A DNA stretch of 64,000 nt, from contig QAOA01006693.1 in the NCBI GenBank assembly GCA_003255065.1, positions 111,044-175,043 on the forward strand, written 5' to 3'. A program made the translations under genes and the position numbers. Positions 32,862 to 45,470 of the stretch are shown piece after piece. The notes under the pieces were generated by a model that saw nothing but the letters and a program-made list of their open reading frames with translations, did not search any database and was not told the origin of the DNA. The stretch's first letter is position 1. Each line of letters begins with the position of its first letter. The stretch is from Cercis canadensis (taxonomy: Eukaryota > Streptophyta > Magnoliopsida > Fabales > Fabaceae).

Positions 32862-33769
32862 TCTAAGGAGTCCATCCACTATCTTTGGGCTATCTACAAG
32901 TTGAAATTTGAGCACTCCTGGTTGGATTTCACCTCAATTCCTAATGAGGTGAAAGAACTCTAGTGGACAGAGTTCAAGTTAAATTTTTCAGCTTATTTAA
33001 TTTTACTTTATTCTAAACTTATTAACTTCATTTTAATGTTTACTAACATTGATATTCTATTTTTTAATGCAGAGGAAATGTGTTTGAGACCCCCAACATG
33101 AGAGCCAGATTCGTAAGATCTAGCTCGCAAAATGCAATGACAACCTTCGTGCCTCCTTTCGAGACATTAGAATCAGGAAAACTAAGGGTGAATGGTTGTC
33201 TCCTACTGTGTTGAAGGCACTGAAAGCTAAATGGACCTCTTCACAGTACAAGGCAGTCTCAGAGATGAACAAGAAGAACTGGTCCTTGGATTAGGGCTAG
33301 GCCTATCACGAGGGCGGTTCAATAACTATCTCCGAACAAAAACGGAGGTTGGTAAGTTTTTTACTTAATAACGTAGTTTAATTTTAGATATGTTTAAAAA
33401 TTATGTTACTTTATGTTTACTAACGGTTGATTTTTTTTTTTTTAGACGAAGGAGTTAAGGAGAGAGCCTGATGCATCAGAGGTCTTTCGTCACCTCTAGC
33501 ATAGTGTCAACAAAGGTTAGGTCCATCCACAGGCTCAATCCACTTATGTAAGTATTTTTGAAGTTTTGTAGTTTTTATGTCAAGTAATTATATATATGTA
33601 TTCCGTACTAACATTATTCTTTTATTTATGCAGATTGAGTTTGAGAGGCACCGGTTTGATAGCCAGGCCCAATCCTCTTCGTCTTCTATCAATGACACCG
33701 GGTACAAAAAGGGCCAAGTTTATGGCATGGGCTCTGACGCCGATGTGTTGGACTCAACCCAACCACAGG
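32862..33769 (+). pseudogene. CACTA ORF2 (Ptta/En/Spm transposase family), left part
   Basis: Introns alternate with coding blocks: KESIHYLWAIYKLKF..., NEVKEL, TKGEWLSPTVLKALKAKWTS (about 33185-33245), EHKRR-type and LRREPDASEVFRHL (about 33454), then IEFERHRFDSQAQSSSSS (about 33634) to QPQGT at 33769. This is the plant Ptta/En/Spm domain, thought to bind element DNA. GT-AG borders are visible (for example GCAG at about 33633). Several in-frame stops and small shifts make it non-functional. Confidence 0.8.
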
Positions 33770-33774
33770 GTACC

Positions 33775-34061
33775 TGTTGATGCCAGAAATGCCCGAGCTG
33801 GATGTACCTGCAGGAAGCCAAGCTCGACAATGAGCCAAGGATGACTCTCTAATGCTTAAGTTAGTATAGGTAAGTGATAAGATAGATAATCCAATCTAAG
33901 TGTAATTCTGACTGACAAGTTACCTTTTAGACTACATTGTCTGCATATTTATAGTAGTTGTGGAGCTAAGTTGGTGGCGCCTTGTCCCTGCTAAAGATGT
34001 GGCGCCTTGTTTGAACTATGGGCTTGGAGTCCAACCTAGCCTTTTGGTCCGGTCCTCATCA
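33775..34061 (-). repeat. 3' LTR of gypsy element 3 (left in window)
   Basis: Plus strand TGTTGATGCC...CCTCATCA, 287 bp; polypurine tract on the minus strand (CTCGAGGGCAAG) adjoins at 34062-34073. Confidence 0.9.
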
Positions 34062-34454
34062 CTTGCCCTCGAGCTTTGAAGTTTGAACAATGTAAAAAAC
34101 AAAAAAGCTCATTATTAATAATAAAATAACTAGATATATTTTCAGTAAGCATGAGCAAGCTTCACTTAGTAGTTAGCTTTTATTTGAGAATCCAATGGGT
34201 TAGCTTCCGTACCCAAAAACCATGGAAGCTTACACATGTTACACATATTTTTATAGAAGAATTTGATTAGTTTGACTTTCATGCTTTCTTTATCAAGGCT
34301 TGTATGCATAAGCCATGTTCATTGCCAATTTGTAATATAAAAATATTTCTTTTACAAGAAAAAGTGATGGGTGGACCAGCTTTGTGCTTGAGTTATGCCC
34401 ATTGCTTATTCACCATATAAAAAATGTTTCCTCCGGTGATAAAGTGTTGAGCGG

Positions 34455-34625
34455 ACCAGCCTTATTCATGGGCGAGCTTGCTTTTTTCTCATGGGCGAGC
34501 ATGCTTTTTCGTATGGGCGAGCTTGCCTAGTGCATGGGCAAGCTTGTACAGTAATCCTATGACCAATAAACATACTTCCGTACATTGGGCGAACTAGCTT
34601 GCATACAAGTGCAATGGCCAGACTA
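34455..34625. repeat. Cluster of GGGCGAGC motif repeats in the gypsy 3' region
   Basis: Five or more copies of (A)TGGGC(G/A)AGC(T/A)TG(C) lie at irregular 25-40 bp spacing. The same motif recurs at about 36230-36320 and 37508-37533. All are inside element 3. Their function is unknown. Confidence 0.7.
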
Positions 34626-35208
34626 CGTTGTGTCTACACTGGACGAGCTAACCTTTCATGCCACACTTAATTTCTTCTTTTTTTTTTTCTACGTCTATAT
34701 ATATATATATATATATTGCTCATATGTTGTTGTGACCATCTTTATATTTTGTAGAGGTTCATGTGCCATGGGAGGAATTTTGCAGAGATTCGTTGCTATT
34801 CTTCTGTCTTGCCCGTCAGAGATTTTTTTGCATCTTCTTGAAGCTTGTTTGCTTTTTGACAAAGATATTTTTGCTTCTTGCCAAGACTTGCATCATTTGT
34901 GAGTTTTGACTTTTGACAGAGATTCTTTTAAAGAGAAACTTTTGACGGAGATTTTTTCAAAAGAGAAAATGATGTTGTACCATTTACTCATTTATTCACT
35001 ATTTTTTGTTTTCTTTATAAACCTCTGTTATTTCAATTGTGGCACTCATCTTCTATTCTTCGAAATATCTTTTTCTTTGCTAAGGAATTCTGCTGCTCAT
35101 ACTTCTTCTCCTTATCTTCAGGCCAAATTTTTGGTTATTGTCTTCTTCCTTTTGCCTATATATTAAAGGTACCAGTATTTTCTTGCTTTTATTTTTCTAT
35201 ATTTTTCT

Positions 35209-37470
35209 GTGGATTTGATTATGTCTTCGGATAACGAGAATTCCTGGAGTGACGGTTCTCAGAGTGAAGAGGTGCTCAGTAAGACATCCTCAGGTCCAAG
35301 TATTGGTGATGGTAATGAGGATGTGACTGCCGAGGTTGGTAGGGAAGCGAGTTCTAGTAGGCAAGGTAGGATATTTTCTCTTCATGAGTTTAAAACTTTA
35401 AGCTTGAAAATTGATGTAGATGGTTTTCTTTATCCGTTTTACCAATATGGTTCGTTTTTACCTGTAAAGAGTGGTGACCGAAGACATAAAGTGGACTGCT
35501 GGGTTGATCCTTTAGCTGATATGAGAGAGTGGGTGGGTGAAGAGGTTCTTGATACCTACTCAGCATACAGACATTTGGATGCGATGATTAAGGATTTGGA
35601 TAGCTTTGACTAGGTTAATAAGAGAGAATTGGCTGTAAAGATTTTTGTTGATAGTGCCCATCCCGTATGTTCTCCTCATGTCAGTGGCCGATCCTCTTTT
35701 ACCATGTACAATTATGTTATTAAGCATGCAGACATTCGTCTTCCCTTTACTCCCTTCCAAGTGTCTATTCTTCATTTTTTTAGAGTTGCTTCTTCTCAAC
35801 TTCATCCCAACTCTTGGGGGTATATCCGAGCCTTTGAGATGTTGTGTGACCACATCAGATTGGTTTCTTGCACTAGGTTTTTTTTTTTTTAAGGTAGCTT
35901 CCCGTACTGGTGGTTGGGTATCTTTAGGGGCGGTACAAGATAGAAATTTTTTGCAACTAATGGCTTCTTCTGCGAAGAGGTAGAAAGGGTTTTTTTTTCG
36001 AATCTACGTGAAGAGTAAGGATGGTACCACAACCTTTTATTATAATGATAATGGTAAAATACTATTCCCCTTCAATTGGTACAATAACGTCCAAACTCCT
36101 TCACCTCCAAAGTATCAGAATGCGATATCACAGTGCAACATACTATTTGTGTCTTTTCTCACTTCATCTTTTCTCCACTAAAAGTATTAAATATCTTAGG
36201 TAGGTTTTTTTCTTTACTTTTTTTTTTCTTGGTTGAGCAAGCTTGAACAATGACATGGGCGAGCATGAACAGTGATTTAGGCGAGCTTTTTTTTTTTTTT
36301 TTTTTNTAGGTGAGCTTTCCAGTGGTGTGGGTAACCTAGCCCTTTTTATTCTATGTCTGTTAATCTTCTATTTTTATTTTTGCAGGTGGAAAGATGTCTC
36401 GTGTTAACATAAAAAAAATTCTACAAAGGAATAATGAACAAGGAGAAAGTTCTAGCGAGAAAAGAAATGCTCTAGCTGAAAGTCTTCCATCGTGAAAGAT
36501 TGGTCCATTGTGTCGTGGTGGCGATGTTCCCTCACATATGGCTCGTGTATTTTCCTCTTCTTCTAAGGGTTAAGAGACAGTTTCTCCAACTCTTGCACCT
36601 GTTGTCCCTGTTGTTGTCTCACCTTCGACAAATCTTCCTCATTTTATTCCTATAGGTGATTCTTCTGTAGAGGACTATATGTTCCTTTTCAAGGATATGG
36701 TGAAGATGGAAGATACATTTAGAACTTTCCTTTTAGTGACTTTCACTCCCTTATTACAAGGGTTACGTATCCCTTTTTCAGCATGTGGAATTGGGGCATA
36801 GATATCTCTTCAATCATGGGTGATTATTTGTCTTTTGAGATGGACAGAAAGATCTTGTGATAGGTGCCAACGACATTTGTGATTAAGCTTTGTCAGAGGC
36901 ATATGTTGCGTTCAACCACAACCATGAAACATTTTTATAGGGAGTTCATGCCAATATGGATATCATTGAAATGATGGCTGTTAAGGTGAAGTTTGTTAAG
37001 TAGCAGCTGGCCAAGGCAGAGAGTAATTATAAAGAGTTACAAATGGTTGTTAAGAGGGTCATTGCTGGTATGAAGAAGTGGGAGGCGGCTAGTGTTGCTT
37101 GGGAGTATGAGAAAAAAGGTTGGAAAAATTGCTAGAGGATAAAGAGGTTGCCCTTGCTGAAGAGAGAGATAAGTTAAGTGAGTGTCAGATGCGCCTGTCT
37201 GAAAAGGATAGGGACATCGAGGATGTGAAGGCCACTATGAAAAATGAGATAGATAAGAAGAAAGTGACTATGGACAATGTGACCACACACACTTATGCTG
37301 AGGGAATGATGTTTGACTTTAACAATTGTATTGAACAGGTTCGGCTCGAGTTTGGGGAATTAAATACTAGCAAGGACAGGCTGAACCTGTACAAAGTTGA
37401 GAGAGATGGAGGGCTCTATGATGAGCAGGAAGAAGTTGATGCCGAAGGGGATAATGTTTCTTAGAGGTGA
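35209..37470 (+). mobile_element. Antisense ORF remnant of gypsy element 3 (plant 'putative gypsy type transposon' family)
   Basis: Opposite in strand to gag-pol, this region encodes an acidic serine-rich start (about 35224), a globular part with LHPNSWGYIRAFEMLCDHIR (about 35796) and a Lys/Glu-rich coiled-coil part (about 37120-37460). That layout matches the additional antisense frame known in some Tat-lineage elements. Fossil, broken several times; 36306 is an N. Confidence 0.65.
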
Positions 37471-37949
37471 GGCAGCTCATTCTATATGTGAACAAATAAT
37501 TTTTTTTAGGTGAGCTCGCCTTTGTGGGCGAGCTCTATTTCATGGTGTAATTTTTAATTTTAATAAAGTAGACTTGTAGTCATTATGTACATTGGCAGTA
37601 AGTTTTTCTTGTTTTTGTCTTGAACAAGCCTCCATTGGGCGATCTTTGTAATGTTGCTATTGAGTTACTAGTTTTCAGAGTGTGGGGGCATTTTACTCTG
37701 CCAAATTCCTGTTTATTGTCATATGGACAATATCACATTCGATTTTATGGGAGCTTATTGCTCAGTTGTATACCAATTTTACATCCTTTAGGTAGTCTTG
37801 GAATGACTTTTTAACCTCACTAATTCTTGGTATAAGAAGATATTTCTTAGATTCTTGATTGTTTTATTCATGAAAACTTCATGACCGAAGTGTGTGAAAA
37901 GTCATAACATACTTGAAAATCAAACTTTATGCATTCACTAACTAAAATA

Positions 37950-39110
37950 CTTTTGTAGATTCACCATGTTCCATGCCCTTGGGATTTTTTTCCCATCTAG
38001 GGTTTGTAGAATGTACGCCTTTTTTCCTAACACCTTTGCAACCTGGTAGGGTCCTTCCCATGTTGGTGCAAGCTTTCCTTCATACATCATTTTGTGGCCT
38101 ATTGTTGCGCGTTAGAGTGCTAGATCGCTTTCTTTGAATTTTCTCTCCCTTACTCGAGATTTGTAGTATCTAGCGACTCGTTATTTTTGTGCTGCCATCC
38201 AGATCAAAGCTATTTCTTGTTCTTCTTCTAGCAAGTCTAATTCTCCTAGCATATTTGAATCCTTATTGTTAGCTTCAAAATGTTGTCTTCTCCAACTTGG
38301 CTCACCAACTTCTACTGGAATCATTACTTCTTCACCGTACATGAGCTTGTATGGGGATTCTCCCGTAGCAGACTGAGGGGTGGTTCAGTAAGCCCAAAAA
38401 ACATGACTTAGTTCATCGATCTAGTATTTCTTTGCCTTGTCCAGTCTTTTCTTTAGCTTTTGGAGTATTACCCGAATTACCGCTTCTACTTGGCCATTTG
38501 CCTATGGGTGTTCTACTGAGATATAATGAACTTGAATGTGCAGGTTTTCACACATAGCTCGAAAGTTCTTGTCTGTAAATTAGGTTCCAATATAAGCTAT
38601 TATTGAGAACGGTATTCCGGACCTACAATAAGATATGTTAAGATTCAGGGAATTCATATAAAAAACAAGACTTAAAGCTCAGGTTTTAAACTTGCAAACA
38701 ATAGCCTGCCATAGGAATTTTTCAGCTTGTTTTGCGGTAATTTTTGCCAACGGTTCTATTTCAATCCACTTGGTGAAATAGTCTATAGCAACTATCATAT
38801 ATTTCTTTTGACTAATAGTTGTTGGAAATGGTCCGAGCAAGTCTATTCCCTATTTGATGAAGGGTCATGTAGCTTCTGACGGATGTAATTTTGTTATGGG
38901 AGCTATGTGTTCGGGAAAGGATTGCTGGCATTTGTCACACTCCTGTACGAAGTTACTAGAATTTGTGCGTATAGTTGGCCAGTAATATCCCGCACAGAGA
39001 ACTTTTTTGGCAAGTGTTCTTGCTCCTATATGACTACCACATATTCCTTCATGTACTTCCCGCAACACATACTCCGCTTCTTCCTTATCCAAGTATTTCA
39101 GCATGGGCAC
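37950..39110 (-). mobile_element. Integrase part of gypsy element 3
   Basis: The zinc-binding region (EVHEGICGSHIGARTLAKKV, about 39054-39113) and core (GIDLLGPFPTT, about 38850; AIDYFTKWIE) are visible on the minus strand. Fossil sequence. Confidence 0.85.
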
Positions 39111-39149
39111 AGATAATCTTTTTTTGTACAGCTATTTCTCCTCTAAACA

Positions 39150-41120
39150 ATTTTGGTCGCCATTTTTGTTAAGCTTCTCGCCTCATTTTTATTCTCGGGT
39201 AATTTCCCGAAGTTAAGGTACTTGATTATGGGCATCATCCATGATGCTTCAGCTTTGTCAATGTCCATTATCTCTTCTTCTATGCTGGGGTGTTTCTTCG
39301 TTTCTTTAATTACTGTCTTGTTCCCTATTTTTCCTATACTGGCTGGCTTAGAAAGTATATATACTCTTTTGTTGTTCTCTCTTGGGGTGTATGTCATTTC
39401 GAAGTAGCTAAATTGGGCAATTAAGTTCTTGAAAATGTTCAAGTACCTCATCATCACCTCATCCTTAGCATTGTAATCTCCTTTGACTTAGCTCATGACC
39501 ACACTTAATACTTTTATCCTGTTTGCTCCCATTTCCTTTGCTAACTGTAGCCCTGCTATCAGTGTTTCATATTTAGCTTGATTGTTCGAGGCTTTAAATT
39601 CAGACTTTCAAGCTTATTCTACTTCAAGGTCATGAGGGCTTTCTAGTACGACTCTTGCTCTGCTTCCTTTCACGTTTGATGATCCATCAACATAGGCGAC
39701 CTAATTTGCATGTGTTTCCATTATATCTTCTTCGAAGGATCGAGTCATTTTTGCTACAAAATCTTCTAGGGCTTGAGCTTTCATCACCTCTCTTAGGTCA
39801 AATTGTAATTCATATTCTGATAGTTCTATCGACCATGCCACCATTCGACTGGCCAAATCCAATTTTTGTAACACTTGTCTAAGCGGGGCATTTGTTCGTT
39901 CAATGACTTGGTGATTCTAAAAGTATAGCCTTAGTCGTTTTAAGGCGGTTAAGAGTGCAAAGGCTAACTTTTCAATTTTCTGATAGCAAATTTTCACTCC
40001 TTGCAGAGTTTTGCTTGTGTAGTATACCGGCCTTTGGATTCTTTTATCTTCTTTGACTAAGACTGAACTTGTTGCTTGATTTGTTACAAAGAGATAAATG
40101 TACAGAGGTTCACCCGTAACAGGTTTAGAAAATTATAAAGGTGTAGAAAAGTAATGCTTCAATTGATTAAAGGCATTTTGGCCCTCATCGTCCCAAGTAA
40201 AAATTTTAATTTACTTTAAGCGTTTAAAGATATGTAAAGATTTATCTACTAACCTGTTCATGAAACGAGCGAGGGCTACAATCCTTCATGTGAGTTTTTG
40301 ACACAAACTTGGGTTATGGCATTTATATTATGTCTTGGCATTTTTTGGGGTTAACCTTAATCCCTCTGTGGCTGATTATGTATCTGAGAAACTTGCATGC
40401 TTCTACTCCAAAGGCACACTTGTCCAAGTTAAGTCTCATGTTATATTTCCTTAACTCCTAAAAGATTTCTTTCAAATCGGTCCAATGGTCACCTCTTTCT
40501 ACCGTTTCGGCTAACATGTCGTGCACATAGACTTCAACATTTCTACCGATCTGTTATTTGAGCACCTTGTCCATCAGCTTTTGGTAGGTAGCCCCGACAT
40601 TTTTTAGGCTGAAAGGCATCACCTTGTAGCAGTAATTTATGTCATCTGTAATAAAGGCAATTTTTTCTTCGTCCTCTAGAGACATTTAATCTCCGCTTGG
40701 CCCAAGGAAACCTTTGCAAGCCTTTATTACCTTTTGGGAGGTTTACGATAACCAAAGTAAGCATTCATGAAGCTCAACGTTTTGTATCTCGATGCCCCAT
40801 TTACTAGTTTGTCAATGTTAGGAAGGGGGTAAGAATCTCTATGACACACCTTGTTGAGGATAGTAATGTCTACACACATTCTCCATTTCCTTTTATGCTT
40901 CTTTACTAAGATAATGTTTGAAAGCCAAGTAGTGTATGTCATATCCCTGATGAATCTTGCCTCTAACAACTATTTTACTTCCTCTTTTATGGCTTGTTAT
41001 ATTTCTAGTCTAAAAGTTCATTTCTTCTATGTCACTGAATAGACACTCGAATAAATATTAAGCTTATGTGATATGAAGTTAGGGTCTATCATTGGCATGT
41101 ATGTGGTTGACCAAGCAAAC
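39150..41120 (-). mobile_element. Reverse transcriptase and RNase H part of gypsy element 3
   Basis: Minus-strand RT motifs include FIRDMTYTTWLSNIILVKK and KWRMCVDITILNKVC (40850-40960); RNase H follows toward 39150. Fossil sequence. Confidence 0.8.
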
Positions 41121-41399
41121 AAGTCTAAAAACTAGGTGAGTATCTCATTTAGTTCTTTTCTTGCTTCCATTGTCAACTGGCTCCCCACCCGTATTTTTTT
41201 GTTTGTTCCTAGCCCAATCTCTACTTCCACCAAGGTCCCATTTGGTTCTTGTCTTGTTTCTACTAAATCTTCTCTCACATCTAATTCAATATACATAACA
41301 TGGTGGAATGTGCTTGCTCTTGACTTACTTGCTACCTATTCTTCAATTCTCAAACTCACAGTGTAACATTTTCTCCTGGCTTCTTTTTAGACTCGGACC

Positions 41400-43260
41400 A
41401 CACGCACCTAACCTTTTTTGGTGGGGAACTTCATTGTAAGGTGTGGTGTAGACACTATTACTCTTGCTTTATTGAGTGTAGGTCTCTCGAGGAGTGCAAT
41501 ATATGCTGACTCACAATCCACTATTAAAAATTGAATAGATATGAAGATAGTGTTTAGAGATTGGCCTAAAGTTACCCCCAATTTAACATATCCCTTCACA
41601 TGCACTCTTTTACCGGAGAATCCGACTAGAATTCCTGGAAAGGACTGAATTTCAAAATCTGGAATTCCAAGGCCTTTGAATGTTTCATAGTACAATATGT
41701 CGGCTGAACTTCCTTGATCAACCAGTACCTTGTGGACTTCCCAGTTAAAGTTCATCGCCATAATTACCATATAGTCATCGTGGTTTTACTGAATGCCTTG
41801 ATAGTCTTCTTCGCCAAAACTAATGATGGGTTCTCTTATTGGACCTGCCATATTCATCACCGCCCTTCTATATCTATTTTTAGATAAAGAGGTGGGTCCT
41901 CCTCCAGCAAATCCTCTGACTATTGTAGTTATAACACCTGTTATTAGGTGTGGTTCTTCTCTCTATTGCCTTTGAGGTGGGGTGTGTTATCAACCATGTT
42001 GGACTTGTTGTGGTGATCTTTTTGTTATCTGGGATTGGCTCCTTTCTCTTCCCCCAGTTTGATTTCCTTGGTTCCTTCTTTCATACTGTTTCTTAGGGCC
42101 CCCAGCCATGAATCTTATTGGCTTGCCTCTCCTTATTAATTGTTCAATCTCATCTTTGAGATTAACACAGTCATTGGTGAGGTGGCCAAATTCTTTATGA
42201 TACCCATAATACTTGCTATTGGTCGAGGCTTGGGTGGGTTGAGGAGGTCCGTTTGGTAGATCGAGCCCAATATTCTTCCCCTGTTTTGATGTAAGGAAGT
42301 ATAGTTTCAATATTTTCCTGGTGGTGGACCTCATTGTTCCCCTCCTCTTCTCCTTTATTCTTTCCTTCCATATTACCCTCCTTGGTCTTTTCGGGAATCT
42401 TGTTGCGAGCTTTCATTTTTCTTTTTAGCATCATTTATCTCTTCCACTATGATGTATTTGTCCATTCTGGTTAATAAGTCATCCATATTAAGAGGTGGTT
42501 TCTTAGCCAAAAAGGTAGTAAATTCACTAGTTTGTAATCTAGCCATTATAGCATGGATAACAACATCTCCACTTAAGTTTCTAATTTTGATAAACTATTT
42601 CGTAAATCTAGTCAAGTAGTGTTTGAGTGGTTTATTGGCTTCTTGCTTAAGATTTATTAGGGTGTAAAGGTTTTGAGATGGGAGCAGTTGGTTGAGAAGT
42701 GGGCCAAGAATTAAGAGGAGAGATCATGAAAACTATTTATGAATCCTAGCTTAAGGGAGGAGAACCATAAAAGTGCTGCCTTTTTTCAATGTGCCAAGAA
42801 ATGCTCTACACATAATCAAGTCTGGGGCATCTGTGAGCAACATAGCCGATCAGAACAAAGTCAAGTGGTCTTAAGGATCCGTGATACCATCATATGCCTC
42901 AAGTTGTGTTAGGGGACAAAATTTCTTGGGTATTGGAATGCTCATTATGTGTGTGGTGAATGAGTGTGATCTATCCCCTAAGTTGTAAGGAATAGTAGGT
43001 TGATAACTGCGATTTGATGGGTAGCCTTGAGCGTAGCTTGCTCCAGGTTAGGGTGGGTGAGGTACGTCATTAAAAGGATCATATTGTGTGTAGCTGGCTT
43101 GAGGTGTATAGAGAGAGGGATATGGGTAAATTGGTGGGCGGGGATACCAATGTAGGTAAGGTTGGAGTAGCCTTTGATAAAAATGGTTTGTTAGGGGATG
43201 AAAAATATATGGGGTTGAGGTTGTTTCCGTCTTTGTAGTTTGGGTAGGCACCCTTCGTCA
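41400..43260 (-). mobile_element. Gag and protease part of gypsy element 3
   Basis: Protease with VLVDQGSSADILYYETFKGL near 41705-41725, and gag knuckle YYGYHKEFGHLTNDCVNLKD near 42160-42220. Fossil sequence. Confidence 0.85.
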
Positions 43261-43458
43261 GTGTTGTTGCTCATCTTACAAGGCTACTCTAGGTGGAAAA
43301 TACGTTCCCGTAGTTGTTGAGGATCAGCATCCCCTTGCTGGTTGTTATTGCTCCTTTGTGGGGTAGGACTACGTTGTAGCCACCCAACTAGTGGAAGAGA
43401 CACATAGGCATTGTTTCGGGTGTTTACCATGATTGAAAAAAAATGTGGGTTCTAATTC

Positions 43459-43477
43459 GTTCCCACAAACGGCACCA
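43459..43477 (-). other. Primer binding site of gypsy element 3
   Basis: Minus strand TGGTGCCGTTTGTGGGAAC begins two bases after the 5' LTR end at 43480; TGGTGCCGTT-type primers are usual for Tat-lineage elements. Confidence 0.75.
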
Positions 43478-43479
43478 AT

Positions 43480-45193
43480 TGTTGATGCCAAAAATGTTCG
43501 AGCTGGATGTACCTGCAAGAAGCCAAGCTCAGCAATGAGCCAATGATGACTTTTTGATGCTTAAGTTAGTATAAGTAGGTGATAAGATAGATAATTCAGT
43601 CTAGGTATAATTCTGACTAACAAGTTACCTTTTATACTACATTGTTCACATATTTATAGTAGTTGTGGAGCTGAGTTGGTGGTGTCTTGTCCCTGTTGAA
43701 GATACGGCGCCTTGTCTAAACGATGGGCTGATAAGCTGCCGAGGCTATCAAATTAAATCTACTTATATCCAGTTCACCAAAACTACATGTAGTATAAGGT
43801 AACATCAAGTTGAGCCTTTTGATCACTCTAATTATAGAATCAAATCAGGAGGTTAACGAATAAGGGGGGAAGGTTTTGCAGAAATAATCAAATCAGGAGC
43901 AATTAAAAGTAGTAAACTGAATTAAAGAAACAACCAATCCAAAGAATTAACTAATATTAATTTTAATCCATCCTTGATTATAGTGATTTCATTCAATTAC
44001 TAACCTAATTCTGGGCCTTAGATCACATCAAGAAGCCTCAAGATGATCCATGGATCCTCTATTGGATAAATATCCAAAATTCAGCTAACCAAGATTAAGC
44101 AAATTAAGCATCTATTTAATTCTAGAAAAACCTAAAAACTAGAATCCAATCAAGCTAAACAATCCGAAAAACACCTTTGAAATATTATTTACTCTTTGCA
44201 ATCCTCTTTTAACATATGAAATTAAGCAATTATCGCATGAACATCTCAATTGAATTAAGCAACTCAATCAAAATTAAACCAAAGGAAGGAAAAAAACTTG
44301 ATTAATAACCGAATGTAGAATAATTAAAACAGAATCTTAGAATTAAATATCAAGATAGTCAAAGCCTGGATTGATTAAAGGACTAGCCCTCCATCAACAA
44401 GAGGGGAGAATTACACAGAAAACTGAAAAGAAAACCTCCAGAAAAGAGAAGAAAATGAAATTGCTCAATATTGGAATGCCAACCTATGTCCTCCTCTTTC
44501 TGTACTTTTAACCACTCAAAATAACTAAATTCTAAGACTGCCCCTAGGTTATAATTAATCCTCCTTATCTTAGCTTTAATTGGACACCAAATTTGCCTTA
44601 ATCGGGCTTAGGATGAGAGAGTTAGGCTCAATTTACTCTTAATAGCTCTTTGGACTAATTAGCCGACTTCAAGGAGCACTAACACTATCAAAATTCCACA
44701 TTTTGGATAAGTGGTCTTCACAAGAGTTTAATATTTATGTCTCTGCTATCCAATGGCACTAATTTTAAGTCCATAGGATACCCACAGCCTAATTTATGAT
44801 GCAATTACTTCATACGGTTTAGGATCTAGTGACAGCATCTCTATTCCGACTTCCAGGTTAAATAGGGCTTACTAGACACCCAAATCAGCCTTGGAGCTCT
44901 GAATCAAAGTTGTAGATATTTCTCTCAACTTTCCTACAAGGTAAGATTCATGATTATTAGATTTCCAGAACTCAAGTTATACCCAAAATACAAAAAATAG
45001 TCTAAAATTCTCAATAATACTAAAAAATACAATTAAGCCCAATTGGAACCCAAACTTATGAAATATGACAAGGCCCAATCAATTAAGCATAAAAAATGTT
45101 TAAGAGACTAAAAATTAGGGTTAACTACTGTATAAAAAATACATTTATCATGGGCTTGGAGTCCGACCTTGCCTTCTGGGCCAATCCTCATTA
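43480..45193 (-). repeat. 5' LTR of gypsy element 3, interrupted by a solo LTR
   Basis: The two flanks 43480-43728 and 45156-45193 together match the 287-bp left LTR; the extra 1,427 bp are the solo LTR and one copy of its TGGGC duplication. Confidence 0.9.
43729..45150. mobile_element. Solo LTR (1,422 bp) nested in the gypsy LTR
   Basis: Starts TGATAAGCTG and ends ATTTATCA (TGATAA/TTATCA inverted ends), flanked by TGGGC at 43724-43728 and 45151-45155. No internal region is present, so it formed by LTR recombination. The family is not identified; length suggests a large gypsy element. It carries no coding sequence that I can recognise. Confidence 0.85.
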
Positions 45194-45198
45194 GTACC

Positions 45199-45470
45199 CA
45201 ACCCTCCGAGCAGCTAGATCCTTGCTTGTCGGAGATAATGACGCAGGTGGCCTCCCTAACCCAGTGGTTCAAGGAGCTAAACCACCTCAAAACAATGGTC
45301 TAAGTTCTTGAGGCCACCGGCAAGTCTACAAAGTAGCTCACTACAATGTTAGCTCATATACTTCAGCAAGGTCAAGGTGCGCCATCCATTGCGATCCCAC
45401 AACCCTTGGTTGACAAAGATGATGACGTAACCAAGGATTTGAGATGCGACGAGTACGGGGATTAAGGCAT
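45199..45470 (+). pseudogene. CACTA ORF2, right part
   Basis: Continues in frame from 33769 across the gypsy insertion: QPSEQLDPCLSEIMTQVASL, then TQWFKELNHLKTMV and a short C-terminal tail with stop near 45466. The M-x2-x-x-S-L-x-Q-W pattern is the coiled tail usual for this family. Confidence 0.75.

Larger units (their letters stand above)
33775..45193 (-). mobile_element. Ty3/gypsy LTR retrotransposon, Tat-like, old broken copy (element 3)
   Basis: A minus-oriented fossil with 287-bp LTRs (33775-34061, and 43480-45193 once a 1.42-kb solo LTR is set aside), flanked by GTACC (33770-33774 and 45194-45198) inside the CACTA ORF. On the minus strand the order is gag with a zinc knuckle, protease, RT, RNase H, integrase, then a long 3' region. 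LTRs differ at about 38 of 287 positions (about 13%), around 5 million years or more at 1.3e-8 per site per year. The coding parts are broken by well over a dozen interruptions. The Tat-lineage call rests on the primer site, the gag knuckle, the D-Q-G-S-S-A-D-I protease motif and the antisense ORF remnant in the 3' region. Confidence 0.9.
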
